Source: Streptomyces cellulosae (GTDB taxonomy: Bacteria; Actinomycetota; Actinomycetes; Streptomycetales; Streptomycetaceae). Taken from it: a stretch of DNA of 64,000 bases. A program made the position numbers and the translations under genes. Where the stretch lies: positions 1-64,000 of the forward strand of contig BNBH01000012.1 of assembly GCA_014655195.1 (NCBI GenBank). Reading direction: 5' to 3'. Below are positions 51,542-60,338 of this stretch, in pieces. How positions within the stretch are numbered: position 1 is the stretch's first letter; each line of letters starts with the position of its first letter. The notes beneath the pieces are model-generated. The model saw only the letters and a program-made list of their open reading frames with translations, made no database searches and was not told where the DNA came from.

Positions 51542-52557
51542 GCTTCCTCCTGGACCTTGTTGCCGAAGAACTTGAAGTAGAAGCCCAGCAGGATCATCAG
51601 CGAGGCGGCCAGCACGAGGGCCTGGGCCGCGGCGGCGCCGACGTCGTAGCGGGCGGTGAGGAAGTCGTAGACCCGGACGGCCGCGACATCGGTGCCGGCG
51701 CCGCCGCCGGTCAGCAGGTAGACGTCGTCGAACTTGTTGAACGTCATGATGAACCGCAGCACGCACAGCAGCGCGATCACCGGCATCAACTGCGGGAGCA
51801 GGATGTGCCGGAAGCGCTGGAGCGGCGTCGCGCCGTCGACGGTCGCGGCCTCCTCCAGCACGGAGGGCACGGCCTGGAGCCGGGCGAGGATGAACAGGAA
51901 CGCGAAGGGGAAGTACCGCCAGCACTCGAACGCGATGACGGTGAGCAGCGCGAGCGGGATGTCGAAGTGTGCCCCGAGGAAGCTCACTTCGTACGCGCGG
52001 GTGGACAGGAAGGCGATGGGGTCGTCCCAGCCGAACAGGCGGCTGCCCCAGTCGTTGACGATGCCGTACTGCGGGCTGAGCGCGACCTCCCACACGAACG
52101 CGACGGCCACCACGGGCGCCACGTACGGCAGCAGCATCGCGGCCCGCAGCAGACCGCGCCCGCGGAACGGCCTGCGCAGCGCGAGCGCGGCGACCAGCCC
52201 CAGCAGCACCGAGCCGGCGGTGCTGCCCGCGGTGTAGATCAGGGTGGTCTTCAGGCTCGACCAGAAGCCGGCCGAGGCGAACACGTCGGAGAAGTTGTCC
52301 AGCGACCAGTTGCCGAACAGGCCCATGCCCTGGATGTCGACGAGCTTGGCGTCCTGGAAGGCCAGCAGCACTGTCCAGGCGATGGGCAGGACGACCACCA
52401 CCAGGACGACCAGGAAGGTGGGGGAGACGAAGGCCAGGCCCGCGCGGTTGGCGCGGCTGCGGGCGGTCGCGGGGCGGCGGCCCGGCCGGCCGGGGCCGCC
52501 CGTGGGCCGGGGCGAAGGGGTCCGGCGCTGCTGCGCGCCGGCGGGGGCAGTTGTCAT
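51538..52557 (-). CDS. Sugar ABC transporter permease (MalF type)
   Basis: A 339-residue permease. The first 45 residues are a basic, Pro-rich cytoplasmic tail. Six helices follow, and the EAA loop reads VLEEAATVDGATPLQRFRHI, then LLPQLMPVIALL. FDDVYLLTGGGAGTDVAAV is typical of MalF-type proteins. Start ATG 52557, 34 bp from the binding-protein stop. It is paired with the MalG-type permease. Confidence 0.92.
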   Translation of the reverse strand: MTTAPAGAQQRRTPSPRPTGGPGRPGRRPATARSRANRAGLAFVSPTFLVVLVVVVLPIAWTVLLAFQDAKLVDIQGMGLFGNWSLDNFSDVFASAGFWSSLKTTLIYTAGSTAGSVLLGLVAALALRRPFRGRGLLRAAMLLPYVAPVVAVAFVWEVALSPQYGIVNDWGSRLFGWDDPIAFLSTRAYEVSFLGAHFDIPLALLTVIAFECWRYFPFAFLFILARLQAVPSVLEEAATVDGATPLQRFRHILLPQLMPVIALLCVLRFIMTFNKFDDVYLLTGGGAGTDVAAVRVYDFLTARYDVGAAAAQALVLAASLMILLGFYFKFFGNKVQEEA

Positions 52558-52591
52558 GGAAGGACCTTTGTGGCGTGCGGGCGGGCGGCTG

Positions 52592-53998
52592 CTACTGGAG
52601 GGACTGCTGCAGTTCGGAGATCTCTTCGTCGGCCTCGCGTGCCGTCTCCTCGGGCGAGGACTGTCCGCTGGTCATCGCGCCCACGGCCTTGGGGACGGGC
52701 AGTTCGCCGTTGGTCGCGCCGACCAGGGCGCCGTCGCCCTGGGTGATGCCCCAGCGGCGCAGGTTGGTGATGCCCTCGGCGAGCTGGTCGAGCAGCTCGG
52801 ACGGGTAGACCTCGTCGAACGGCTTCTTGGTGTCGACGCCGATCTCGCTGTTGCGCCAGGCGTCGAGATAGCGGTCGGGGTCCTCCTGCGTGCCGCGCCG
52901 GACCGGGATCTTGCCCTCGGGCGCCATGCCGAACCACGACTCGTAGCCGTCGCTGGTCATGTACTGGATGAACTCGCGGGAGGCGGCCGTCTCGGCGGTC
53001 TTCGTCGTCACCCAGGAGGTGATCTCGCCGAACTGCGCGGGCTCGGCGGCGTCCGGGCCCTTCATGGAGGTCACGATGCCGCTGTGGTCCGCCAGGTAGC
53101 TCGGGTCCTTGCGGCACTCGGCGCAGCTGGGCAGCGCGTCCTTGCGCAGCCCGGCCAGCTCGTCCAGCAGGAACGACGACCAGACGATCATCGAGGACCG
53201 GCCCGAGAAGTACGTGGCGCGGGTGGAGTCCACGGTCTGCGTGCCGGGGGCGCCGTACTCCCGGGCCAGCCGGTCGTAGGTCCGGAACGCGTTCCGGCAC
53301 TGCGGTGAGTCGAGGACCACCTCGTGCCTGTCGTCGACCAGTTGGCAGTCGTTGGCGAGCGCGATGCTCTCGAAGCTCTGCGAGGTGAAGACGTCGCCGG
53401 GGTCGGTGGCCGCCGAGACGCCGTCGTGGCCCTTGGTGGTGAGGGCCTCGGCGGCGGTCAGCGCCCGCTCATAGGTGTCGGGCGCCGCCAGCTTCTTCTC
53501 GTCGAAGTCGTCATGACGGTAGACCATCAGCTGGAGCCAGGAGTCCGAGGGGACGCTGAGGCTGGTCGCGCCGTCCGAGGTCAGCTCGAGGGCGTTGGCG
53601 TTGAACGTGTCGCGCCCGTGCCCGTCGATGACCTGCTTCGGGATCTTCGTGTTCAGCAGGCCGTTGCTGTACATCTGCCAGACCTGTCCCATCGGCACGG
53701 CGCCGATGACGTCGGGCAGTTCACCGGCCGCCGCTGCGGACATGATCAGCTGGGGCAGCTGGCCCTCGTCGACCGTGACGAGCTGGACGTCGATCCCGGT
53801 CTTCTTCTCGAACCCGGCGACGGTCTTCCGGGTCGCCGCGGCCCGGTCCGGGAGGTTCTCCAGGGACCACACCTTGATCTTGCGGTCCGGGGCGCCGGGC
53901 CCGGTGCCGCCGGTGGAACAGCCGGCCAGCAGCCCGCTTCCCAGGGCTGCCGCGACGCCGACCGCGGTCATCCGCGACCGCAGGGTCCTCAAGCGCAT
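52592..53998 (-). CDS. Sugar-binding lipoprotein
   Basis: A 468-residue extracellular solute-binding protein family 1. Lipobox GLLAGC gives lipidated C27. The mature part starts APDRKIKVWSLENLPDRA and shows the maltose-binding-type fold. Four further cysteines (NDCQLV, SPQCRN, PSCAECRK) suggest two disulfides, unusual for the family. Start ATG 53998 with GAGGA upstream; in-frame codons further up lie in the promoter. First gene of the import unit. The ligand is unknown. Confidence 0.92.
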   Translation of the reverse strand: MRLRTLRSRMTAVGVAAALGSGLLAGCSTGGTGPGAPDRKIKVWSLENLPDRAAATRKTVAGFEKKTGIDVQLVTVDEGQLPQLIMSAAAAGELPDVIGAVPMGQVWQMYSNGLLNTKIPKQVIDGHGRDTFNANALELTSDGATSLSVPSDSWLQLMVYRHDDFDEKKLAAPDTYERALTAAEALTTKGHDGVSAATDPGDVFTSQSFESIALANDCQLVDDRHEVVLDSPQCRNAFRTYDRLAREYGAPGTQTVDSTRATYFSGRSSMIVWSSFLLDELAGLRKDALPSCAECRKDPSYLADHSGIVTSMKGPDAAEPAQFGEITSWVTTKTAETAASREFIQYMTSDGYESWFGMAPEGKIPVRRGTQEDPDRYLDAWRNSEIGVDTKKPFDEVYPSELLDQLAEGITNLRRWGITQGDGALVGATNGELPVPKAVGAMTSGQSSPEETAREADEEISELQQSLQ

Positions 53999-54023
53999 TG
54001 CACGTCCTCGTGTCGACTTACGT

Positions 54024-54086
54024 CTGCTGACAGCGCATCTCAGCATCACTTTTGCTTGTTGACAAGACATAAGTTCGGGATATCGT
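54024..54086. promoter_or_regulatory. Divergent promoter and operators of the sugar island
   Basis: Plus-strand promoter TTGACA (54059-54064), 16 bp, TATCGT (54081-54086). Palindrome CTTGT-TG-ACAAG (54055-54066) covers this -35 and a possible minus-strand -35 (TTGTCA). A second dyad TGCTGA-N9-TCAGCA (54025-54045) lies toward the binding-protein gene. This arrangement suits a ROK or LacI repressor controlling both units. Confidence 0.55.
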
Positions 54087-54125
54087 CGTCGCAACCCGCC
54101 CACCGCACCCTTCCGGAGAGCATCC

Positions 54126-55172
54126 GTGGAACGCGTCGTCCAGTTCACCGGCCCCCGTCACGTGGAGATCGCCGAGCACGAGAGAGAGCCTCTGCCGCCG
54201 GGTCACCTGCGGGTGCGCACCCGCTATTCGGGCATCTCCGCGGGCACCGAACTCACCGCGTACCGCGGCACGAATCCGTATCTGACCCGTACCTGGGATC
54301 CTGAGGCGCGCCTCTTCCGTGAGGGTGCGGCCGGCATCGAGTACCCGGTCGCCGGCTGGGGCTACTCCGAGGTCGGCGAGGTCGTCGAGGTCTCCCCGGA
54401 GCTGGACGGCACCCCTGGACTTCCCGTCACAGGTGACCTCATATGGGGCATATGGGGACATCGCAGTGAAGGAATCGTCCCCGCCGAACGTGTCATCGGT
54501 CACACCCTCCCGGACGGACTCGAGCCGCTGGCCGGCGCCTTCGCCCGGGTCGGCGCCATCGCCTACAACGCCGTCCTGGCCGGCGACATCCACCTCGGCG
54601 AGGACGTCGCCGTCTTCGGGCAGGGCGTCATCGGCCTGCTCACCACCCGCCTCGCCCAGCTCAGCGGCGCCCGCGTCACCGCCGTCGACGCCCTGGACGG
54701 CCGCCTCGACACCGCCCGCCGCCACGGCGCGCACACCACCCTCAACGCGCGCACCGACCAGGTCGCCGAACGCGTCCGCGAGGCCACCGGCGGACTCGGC
54801 GCCGACCTCGCCATCGAGATCAGCGGCGCCTACCCCGCCCTGCACGAGGCCCTGCGCTCGGTCGCCGTCGGCGGACGCGTCGTCGCCTCCGGCTTCTACC
54901 AGGGCGACGGGATCGGCCTGCGGCTCGGCGACGAGTTCCACCACAACCGCGTCCAGCTCGTCTGCTCCCAGATCGGCGGCGTACCGCCCCAGCTCTCCGG
55001 ACGCTGGAGCGTCGAACGCCTTCAGCGGACCTTCCTGCGGCTGGTCGCCGAGGGCCAGGTCGACGTCACCTCCCTGGTCAGCCATGTCGTCCCGGCCGCC
55101 GACGCGGCGGACGCCTACGTCCTGCTGGACGAGCGGCCCGCCGAGGCCCTTCAGGTCGTCCTGGAATTCTGA
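54126..55172 (+). CDS. MDR-superfamily alcohol dehydrogenase
   Basis: A 348-residue medium-chain dehydrogenase. GROES-like N domain with SGISAGTELTAYRG and a Rossmann domain with VFGQGVIGLL and acidic VDALD after strand 2, which indicates NAD. Such proteins are called zinc-binding dehydrogenases, but the only cysteine is in LVCSQIGG, and no catalytic zinc ligand set is visible, so it may be zinc-free. Start GTG 54126 with GGAGAG upstream. First gene of a four-gene catabolic operon. It may oxidise or reduce a keto-sugar. Confidence 0.88.
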   Translation: MERVVQFTGPRHVEIAEHEREPLPPGHLRVRTRYSGISAGTELTAYRGTNPYLTRTWDPEARLFREGAAGIEYPVAGWGYSEVGEVVEVSPELDGTPGLPVTGDLIWGIWGHRSEGIVPAERVIGHTLPDGLEPLAGAFARVGAIAYNAVLAGDIHLGEDVAVFGQGVIGLLTTRLAQLSGARVTAVDALDGRLDTARRHGAHTTLNARTDQVAERVREATGGLGADLAIEISGAYPALHEALRSVAVGGRVVASGFYQGDGIGLRLGDEFHHNRVQLVCSQIGGVPPQLSGRWSVERLQRTFLRLVAEGQVDVTSLVSHVVPAADAADAYVLLDERPAEALQVVLEF

Positions 55173-55192
55173 GAGCCCGAAAGGCCCCCCAC

Positions 55193-55993
55193 ATGCTCAA
55201 GACCGCCGTACAGGAGCAACTCCTGCCCGGAGACACCCTCCAGGCCAAGTGGGAGTTCGCCCAGCAGGCCGGATACGACGCGATCGAACTCCGCGGCAAG
55301 GGCGGCCTGCACTTCGCCTCCCGCCTCGACGAGCTGAAGCAGGCCCGCAAGGACGGCGTTGTCATGCCGACCGTGTGCGTCGACATGCTCCACTTCCTCG
55401 GCGCGTTCGACGAGGACCTGCGCCGCGACGCCCTCACCCAGATGAAGTCCCAGCTCACCGTCATCGCCGAGATCGGCGGCACCGGCGCGCAGACCCCCGC
55501 CTCCTACGGCATGTTCTCCCGCCGCCTGCCGCCCTTCGAACCGCCGCGCAGCGAGGCCGAGGACCGCGAGATCCTCCTCGCCGGACTGACCGAACTCGGC
55601 GAGCACGCGCGCCGGGAAGGTGTCACGCTCTTCCTCGAACCGCTCAACCGTTACGAGGACCACATGGTCAACCGACTCGACCAGGCCGCCGACCTGATCC
55701 GCGCCACCGGCCTCGACTCGGTACGGATCGGCATCGACAGCTACCACATGAACATCGAGGAGTCCGACCCCGCCGCCGCGATCCTCGCCCACGCCGACCT
55801 CATCGGCCACGCGCAGGTCTCCGACTCCAACCGCTTCCAGCCCGGCGCGGGACACCTCGACTGGCGCGCCTGGCTCACCGCCCTGCACACCATCGGCTAC
55901 GACGGCCACCTCGCCCTGGAATGCCGGCTCACCGGCGACCCCGTGGAGGCCGTCCGCTCCGTCCCCGCCTTCCTGAAGAGGTCCGGCGCGTGA
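55193..55993 (+). CDS. Sugar phosphate isomerase/epimerase (TIM barrel)
   Basis: A 266-residue xylose-isomerase-like TIM barrel. Metal-site residues fall in FLEPLNRYE (Glu near 147), RIGIDSYHMN (Asp near 183), GHAQVSDSNR (His near 206) and LALECRL (Glu near 244), the order of this family. Members isomerise or epimerise sugars, and some cleave 3-keto-glycosides. The start ATG 55193 follows 20 bp after the dehydrogenase stop; the stop overlaps the next start. Confidence 0.9.
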   Translation: MLKTAVQEQLLPGDTLQAKWEFAQQAGYDAIELRGKGGLHFASRLDELKQARKDGVVMPTVCVDMLHFLGAFDEDLRRDALTQMKSQLTVIAEIGGTGAQTPASYGMFSRRLPPFEPPRSEAEDREILLAGLTELGEHARREGVTLFLEPLNRYEDHMVNRLDQAADLIRATGLDSVRIGIDSYHMNIEESDPAAAILAHADLIGHAQVSDSNRFQPGAGHLDWRAWLTALHTIGYDGHLALECRLTGDPVEAVRSVPAFLKRSGA

Positions 55994-57420
55994 AGACCAC
56001 CCTCCTCGACCGGCAGACCCCCCTCGACCGGCTCGCGCCCACCGCGCCCGCGGACCACCTGACACTGCGGCGCGGTGCGGCGCGGGTCCTCCTCGGCAAC
56101 TGGACCGGCGCCTCCACCGTCCCCTCCCGCACCCTCTACCCCCACCAGTGGAGCTGGGACTCGGCGTTCATCGCCATCGGCCTGCGGCACCTCTCCGTGC
56201 GCCGCGCCCAGCAGGAACTCGAGTCGCTGCTGGCCGGCCAGTGGGCCGACGGACGCCTCCCGCACATCGTTTTCAACCCCGACGTCCCGTACGGCGCCTA
56301 CTTCCCGAGCCCCGACTTCTGGCAGTCCTCCCGCGCGGGCCACGCCGCGGGCGCCCCCGCCGCACCCGAGACCTCCGGCATCGTCCAGCCCCCGGTGCAC
56401 GCGCTCGCCGCCTGGCTGGTGCACCGCGCCGACCCCGCCGAGTCCGCCCGGCGCGGCTTCCTGGCCTGGGTGCTGCCCCGCCTCACCGCCTGGCACGACT
56501 ACCTCCTGACCCGCCGTGACCTCGGCGGCGGGGGACTGGCGGCGGTCGTCCACCCGTGGGAACCCGGCATGGACAACAGCCCCGCCTGGGACCGCGCCCT
56601 CGCCCGCGTCGAACCAGCCGCCGGCACCTTCCGCCGCGCCGACCTCGACCACGGCGACCCCGCCGACCGGCCCACCGACCTGGACTACGGCCGCTACGTA
56701 CGGCTGGCGTCCACCTACCGCGCGGCCGGCTACGACGACCGGGCCACCCGCCACGAGTTCGCCCTGGAGGACCCCGGCTTCAACGCCCTCCTCGTCACCG
56801 GCGAACTCGCCCTCGCCCGTATGGCGGACCACCTCGGACAGGACGGCGCCCGGCACACCGAACGCGCCGCCGAGCTGGCCCGCCGGCTCGTGGACCGCCT
56901 GTGGGACGGCGACGCCGGGATCTTCCGCGCCCGCGACCTCGTCGACGACACCCTCGTCGGCCACACCGGCATCGCGGGCCTCCTCCCGCTGGTCGTCCCC
57001 GGACTGCCCGCCGACGTCGTCCGCGCCCTGACGGACACCCTGGACGGCCCGCACTTCCGGGCCCCCGCCACCGGGCTCGTCCCCAGCCACGACCTGACAG
57101 GGCCGACCTTCGACGCCACCCGCTACTGGCGCGGCCCCGCCTGGTTCAACACCGCCTGGCTCGTCGAACGCGGGCTGCGCGTCCACGGCCGGGACGCACG
57201 GGCCCACACCCTGCGCGAGGCAGTGCTCGCGGAGGCCGGACGCACCGGCTTCGCCGAGTACGTCGACCCGCTGACCGGCGAGGGCCGCGGCGCCCGCCAG
57301 TTCTCCTGGACGGCCGCCCTCGCCCTGGACCTGCTCCACACCGGCCGCGACCCGGACGTGCCGGCCACCCCCCACGACGCGCCCCTGCCGCACACCGAAC
57401 AAGAGGAGCTCTCCCGATGA
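55990..57420 (+). CDS. GH63-like glycosidase (MGH1-like)
   Basis: A 476-residue (alpha/alpha)6-barrel protein of the mannosylglycerate hydrolase/GH63 type. Recognisable motifs are HQWSWDSAFIAIGL, PPVHALAAW, HPWEPGMDNSPAWD (acid region), FNALLV and the late YWRGPAWFNTAWLVERGL. There is no signal peptide, so it acts inside the cell on an imported glycoside. It begins at GTG 55990 in the preceding stop and ends overlapping the next start. Substrates of relatives include glucosylglycerate and mannosylglycerate. Confidence 0.87.
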   Translation: MKTTLLDRQTPLDRLAPTAPADHLTLRRGAARVLLGNWTGASTVPSRTLYPHQWSWDSAFIAIGLRHLSVRRAQQELESLLAGQWADGRLPHIVFNPDVPYGAYFPSPDFWQSSRAGHAAGAPAAPETSGIVQPPVHALAAWLVHRADPAESARRGFLAWVLPRLTAWHDYLLTRRDLGGGGLAAVVHPWEPGMDNSPAWDRALARVEPAAGTFRRADLDHGDPADRPTDLDYGRYVRLASTYRAAGYDDRATRHEFALEDPGFNALLVTGELALARMADHLGQDGARHTERAAELARRLVDRLWDGDAGIFRARDLVDDTLVGHTGIAGLLPLVVPGLPADVVRALTDTLDGPHFRAPATGLVPSHDLTGPTFDATRYWRGPAWFNTAWLVERGLRVHGRDARAHTLREAVLAEAGRTGFAEYVDPLTGEGRGARQFSWTAALALDLLHTGRDPDVPATPHDAPLPHTEQEELSR

Positions 57421-59327
57421 CCGAGACCACCGGGCGCGTGCAACTCGTGCGCGACGGCACGCTCGCCCGACTGGGCCCGGCCGGCGACATCGACGGCGTG
57501 GGCGGCACCGCCCCCGACGGACTGTTCACCCACGACGCGCGCCATCTCAGCCGCTGGCAGCTCCGCGTCGCCGGGGCCGCGCCCGTCACGCTGCGGCCCG
57601 CCGAGGAGGACCCGGCCGGCGCCTCCTCCGTCAGCGTCCTGACCCCCGCCGGCACCCGCGAGACCCCGCCCGCCTACACGGTGTTCCGCGACCAGAGCGT
57701 CACGGGCGGCGTCCTCACCGAGCGCCTGACCTTCGTCAGCAACCTCCCCGAGCCGGTCACCGCCGAGCTCGAGCTCACCGCCGACGCGGACTTCGCCGAC
57801 CTCTTCGAACTCCGCGCCGACCGGCGGACGTACGAGCGGCCCGGCGCCGAGCACAGCGCCCAGGCGGTGCAAGGCGGCGTCCGGTTCGACTACCGCAGGG
57901 ACGACTGGCACTCCCGTACGGTCGTGGAGTGCGCGCCCGCCCCCGACTCCGTGCGCGAGACGCCGGACGGCGGCACCGCCCGCACCCTGCGCTGGCAGCT
58001 CGCCCTCGCACCGCACGGCCGGGCCGAGCTGCGCCTCCTCGTGCACGCCCGCCCGCACGCGCCCGTCCTGCCCGTGCCCCGCAAGAGCGCGCACGTCCCG
58101 TCGCCCTCGAAGCCCGGCGCGTCCGATCTGGACCGCGCCTTCGACCAGGGCATGACCGACCTCGACCTGCTGACCGTCCACGCCACCGGCGTCGACGGCG
58201 AGGACCTCGCGGTCCCCGCGGCCGGCAGCCCCTGGTTCCTCACCCTGTTCGGCCGGGACTCCCTCCTCACCTCCCACTTCCTGCTGCCCTACGCGCCGGA
58301 GACCGCCGCCGCCACGCTCAGCGCGCTCGCCGCCACCCAGGGCCAGACCTACGACGCGTTCCGCGGCGAGCAGCCCGGCCGCATCGTCCACGAGGTCCGC
58401 AAGGGCGAACTCGCCCACTTCAAGCAGATCCCCTACGGGCGCTACTACGGCACCGTCGACGCCACCCCTTTGTTCCTGGTCCTGCTGCACGCCCACCACG
58501 AGACCACCGGCGACCGCGCGCTCGCCGCCCGCCTGGAGCAGCACGCCCGCCGCGCCGTCGACTGGATGCTCACCGACGGCGGGCTGGAGGAGCGCGGCTA
58601 CCTCGTCTACACCCCGGACCCCGGCGGCCTGCTCAACCAGAACTGGAAGGACTCCCCGGGCTCCATCTGCTTCGCCGACGGCACGGTCGCCGAGGGCCCC
58701 CTCGCCGTCTCCGAGGCGCAGGGCTACGCCTACGACGCGCTGCTGCGCACCGCCCGGCTGGCCAGGGACGTCTGGGACGACGAGGACTACGCCCGCCGCC
58801 TCGACGACCTCGCGGCCGGACTGCGCGAGCGCTTCCTGCGGGACTTCTGGATGCCGGAGGCGGGCTTTCCCGCGCTCGCCCTGGACGGCGAGGGCCGGCA
58901 GGCCGACGCCCTGGGCTCCGACGCGGGCCATCTGCTGTGGTCGGGCATCCTCGACGGGGAACGGGCCCGCGCCACCGGGCGGCGGCTGCTGGAGCCGGAC
59001 TTCTTCTCCGGCTGGGCCGTGCGGACCCTCGCGACCGGACAGGCGCCCTACCACCCGCTGTCGTACCACTGCGGCAGCGCCTGGCCGCACGACAACGCCC
59101 TGATCGCGCTGGGCCTCGCCCGGTACGGCCTCGGCGACGAGGTGCGCGCCCTCGCCGACGGGCTCGCCGCGGCCGCCGCCCGCTGCGGCTACCGGCTGCC
59201 CGAGGTGTTCGCCGGGTACGACCGCGCGGACGCCCCCGCCCCGGTGCCGTACCCGCACTCCTGCTCGCCGCAGGCGTGGGCCGCGGCCACCCCGGCGGCC
59301 CTGCGCACCGCGCTCGGCCAGGTGTGA
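57417..59327 (+). CDS. Glycogen-debranching-type glycosidase
   Basis: A 636-residue protein with a glycogen-debranching N-terminal domain (DGLFTHDARHLSRWQLRV) and a C-terminal (alpha/alpha)6 barrel. Conserved segments are PWFLTLFGRDSLLTSHFLLP, GRIVHEVRKGELAHF, YYGTVDATPLFLVL and SYHCGSAWPHDNALIALGL. Relatives are called amylo-alpha-1,6-glucosidases but the true substrate is often unknown. Intracellular. ATG 57417 in the preceding stop (ATGA). Last gene of the operon; a perfect terminator follows 8 nt after the stop. Confidence 0.88.
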   Translation: MTETTGRVQLVRDGTLARLGPAGDIDGVGGTAPDGLFTHDARHLSRWQLRVAGAAPVTLRPAEEDPAGASSVSVLTPAGTRETPPAYTVFRDQSVTGGVLTERLTFVSNLPEPVTAELELTADADFADLFELRADRRTYERPGAEHSAQAVQGGVRFDYRRDDWHSRTVVECAPAPDSVRETPDGGTARTLRWQLALAPHGRAELRLLVHARPHAPVLPVPRKSAHVPSPSKPGASDLDRAFDQGMTDLDLLTVHATGVDGEDLAVPAAGSPWFLTLFGRDSLLTSHFLLPYAPETAAATLSALAATQGQTYDAFRGEQPGRIVHEVRKGELAHFKQIPYGRYYGTVDATPLFLVLLHAHHETTGDRALAARLEQHARRAVDWMLTDGGLEERGYLVYTPDPGGLLNQNWKDSPGSICFADGTVAEGPLAVSEAQGYAYDALLRTARLARDVWDDEDYARRLDDLAAGLRERFLRDFWMPEAGFPALALDGEGRQADALGSDAGHLLWSGILDGERARATGRRLLEPDFFSGWAVRTLATGQAPYHPLSYHCGSAWPHDNALIALGLARYGLGDEVRALADGLAAAAARCGYRLPEVFAGYDRADAPAPVPYPHSCSPQAWAAATPAALRTALGQV

Positions 59328-59334
59328 CGCAAGG

Positions 59335-59358
59335 GGCCCCTCTCCGCGGAGAGGGGCC
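59335..59358. terminator. Bidirectional terminator
   Basis: Perfect 24-bp palindrome, arms GGCCCCTCTCC / GGAGAGGGGCC, between the sugar operon and the convergent AhpD-like gene. Confidence 0.85.
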
Positions 59359-59372
59359 ACCTTTCCCGGGGT

Positions 59373-59846
59373 TCAGCCGAACATGCCGGGCCGGTAGTCA
59401 CCCGCGGGCTGCTGGTTGATGACGTTGATCCGGTTGTAGGCGTTGATGATCGCTATCAGCGAGATCAGCGCGGCGAGCTGGTCCTCGTCGTAGTGCTTCG
59501 CCGCGTTCGCCCACGCCTCGTCGGTGACCCCGCCGGCCGCGTCCGCGATCCGGGTGCCCTGCTCGGTCAGTTCGAGCGCGGCGCGCTCCGCCTCCGTGAA
59601 GACGGTGGCCTCGCGCCAGGCGGCGACCAGGTTGAGACGCAGCTGGGTCTCGCCCGCTGCGGCGGCGTCCTTGGTGTGCATGTCGGTGCAGAAGCCGCAG
59701 CCGTTGATCTGGCTGGCGCGGATCTTCACCAGCTCCTGGGTGGCGTGCGGCAGACCGGCGTCCCCCGCGGCCTTGCCCGCCGAGTTGATGTGCCGCAGCA
59801 CCTTGCCGGCGACGGGGTTGGCGAAGAAGTCGATGCGCGCGTTCAT
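59373..59846 (-). CDS. AhpD-like carboxymuconolactone-decarboxylase-family protein
   Basis: A 157-residue alkylhydroperoxidase-like protein. The redox motif GCGFCTDMH (C50, C53, H57) is intact, with the flanking QELVKIRASQIN helix. A later helix SLIAIINAYNRINV is typical. It would reduce peroxides or serve as a thiol oxidoreductase. The start is ATG 59846 with GGAGAG upstream. Two 11-bp direct repeats lie upstream. Close to a catalase gene, which fits an oxidative-stress role. Confidence 0.9.
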   Translation of the reverse strand: MNARIDFFANPVAGKVLRHINSAGKAAGDAGLPHATQELVKIRASQINGCGFCTDMHTKDAAAAGETQLRLNLVAAWREATVFTEAERAALELTEQGTRIADAAGGVTDEAWANAAKHYDEDQLAALISLIAIINAYNRINVINQQPAGDYRPGMFG

Positions 59847-59903
59847 GTGCTCTCCATGGTCGGTCCGTCGTTACGGTGTCGCTTCACTGACGGAACGGCC
59901 CCG

Positions 59904-59931
59904 CGATGTGTGACAGCCCCCGATGTGTGAC
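59904..59931. repeat. 11-bp direct repeats upstream of AhpD-like gene
   Basis: CGATGTGTGAC at 59904-59914 and 59921-59931, period 17 bp, in the divergent region between the AhpD-like gene and a small plus-strand gene. It may be a regulator site. Confidence 0.4.
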
Positions 59932-60005
59932 CTACGTCTCATCGCTCCGTGTCGTCGTACGACGCGGCGTCCGGCGGGCACCGGACCTGCCGATAACCTT
60001 TCCGC

Positions 60006-60260
60006 GTGGACGGGGAGCGGGGGTGCCGGGTGGGCGAGCGTCGGGAACGCGACTGGACGGCGATGACGCCCGGGGACTTCGACAGCGAGGCCCCGCTCTG
60101 CCTCAACGTGGGCACCGGCCCCGTCGTCGTCCCCGCCGAACCGGACGAGTACGGCACCGCTCCGCTCTTCGGCGACGAGGTCCCGGAGCGCCGAGCTGCC
60201 CCGCGCCGCGCCACTCCGCGCCGGCCCGGCCCCGAGGCCGAGCAGGGGCAGCTCTTCTGA
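60006..60260 (+). CDS. Small hypothetical protein
   Basis: An 84-residue acidic and Pro/Arg-rich protein with DFDSEAPLCLNVGTGPVVVP, DEYGTAPLFGDE and a terminal QGQLF. I do not recognise a domain, though short DEYGT..LF-type proteins occur in Streptomyces. GTG 60006 is used; TAACCT at 59994-59999 would put transcription start at the GTG, making it leaderless. ATG 60063 is an alternative. Soluble and probably disordered at the C terminus. Confidence 0.5.
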   Translation: MDGERGCRVGERRERDWTAMTPGDFDSEAPLCLNVGTGPVVVPAEPDEYGTAPLFGDEVPERRAAPRRATPRRPGPEAEQGQLF

Positions 60261-60313
60261 CCCCTCCTCGGGCCCGCGATCACCTCTCACCCCTTGCGGC
60301 GTGAAATCGGTGT

Positions 60314-60338
60314 GCCTTGAAACGGTTGTGAGGGGTAC
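60314..60338 (+). promoter_or_regulatory. Candidate sigma-B promoter of the catalase gene
   Basis: GCCT-N15-GGGTAC matches the Streptomyces sigma-B pattern. Transcription would start near 60345, leaving a leader of about 240 nt before the ATG at 60583. The 322-bp gap 60261-60582 otherwise holds only a GACGT...ACGTC dyad near 60457-60482 and no recognisable riboswitch. Confidence 0.6.
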
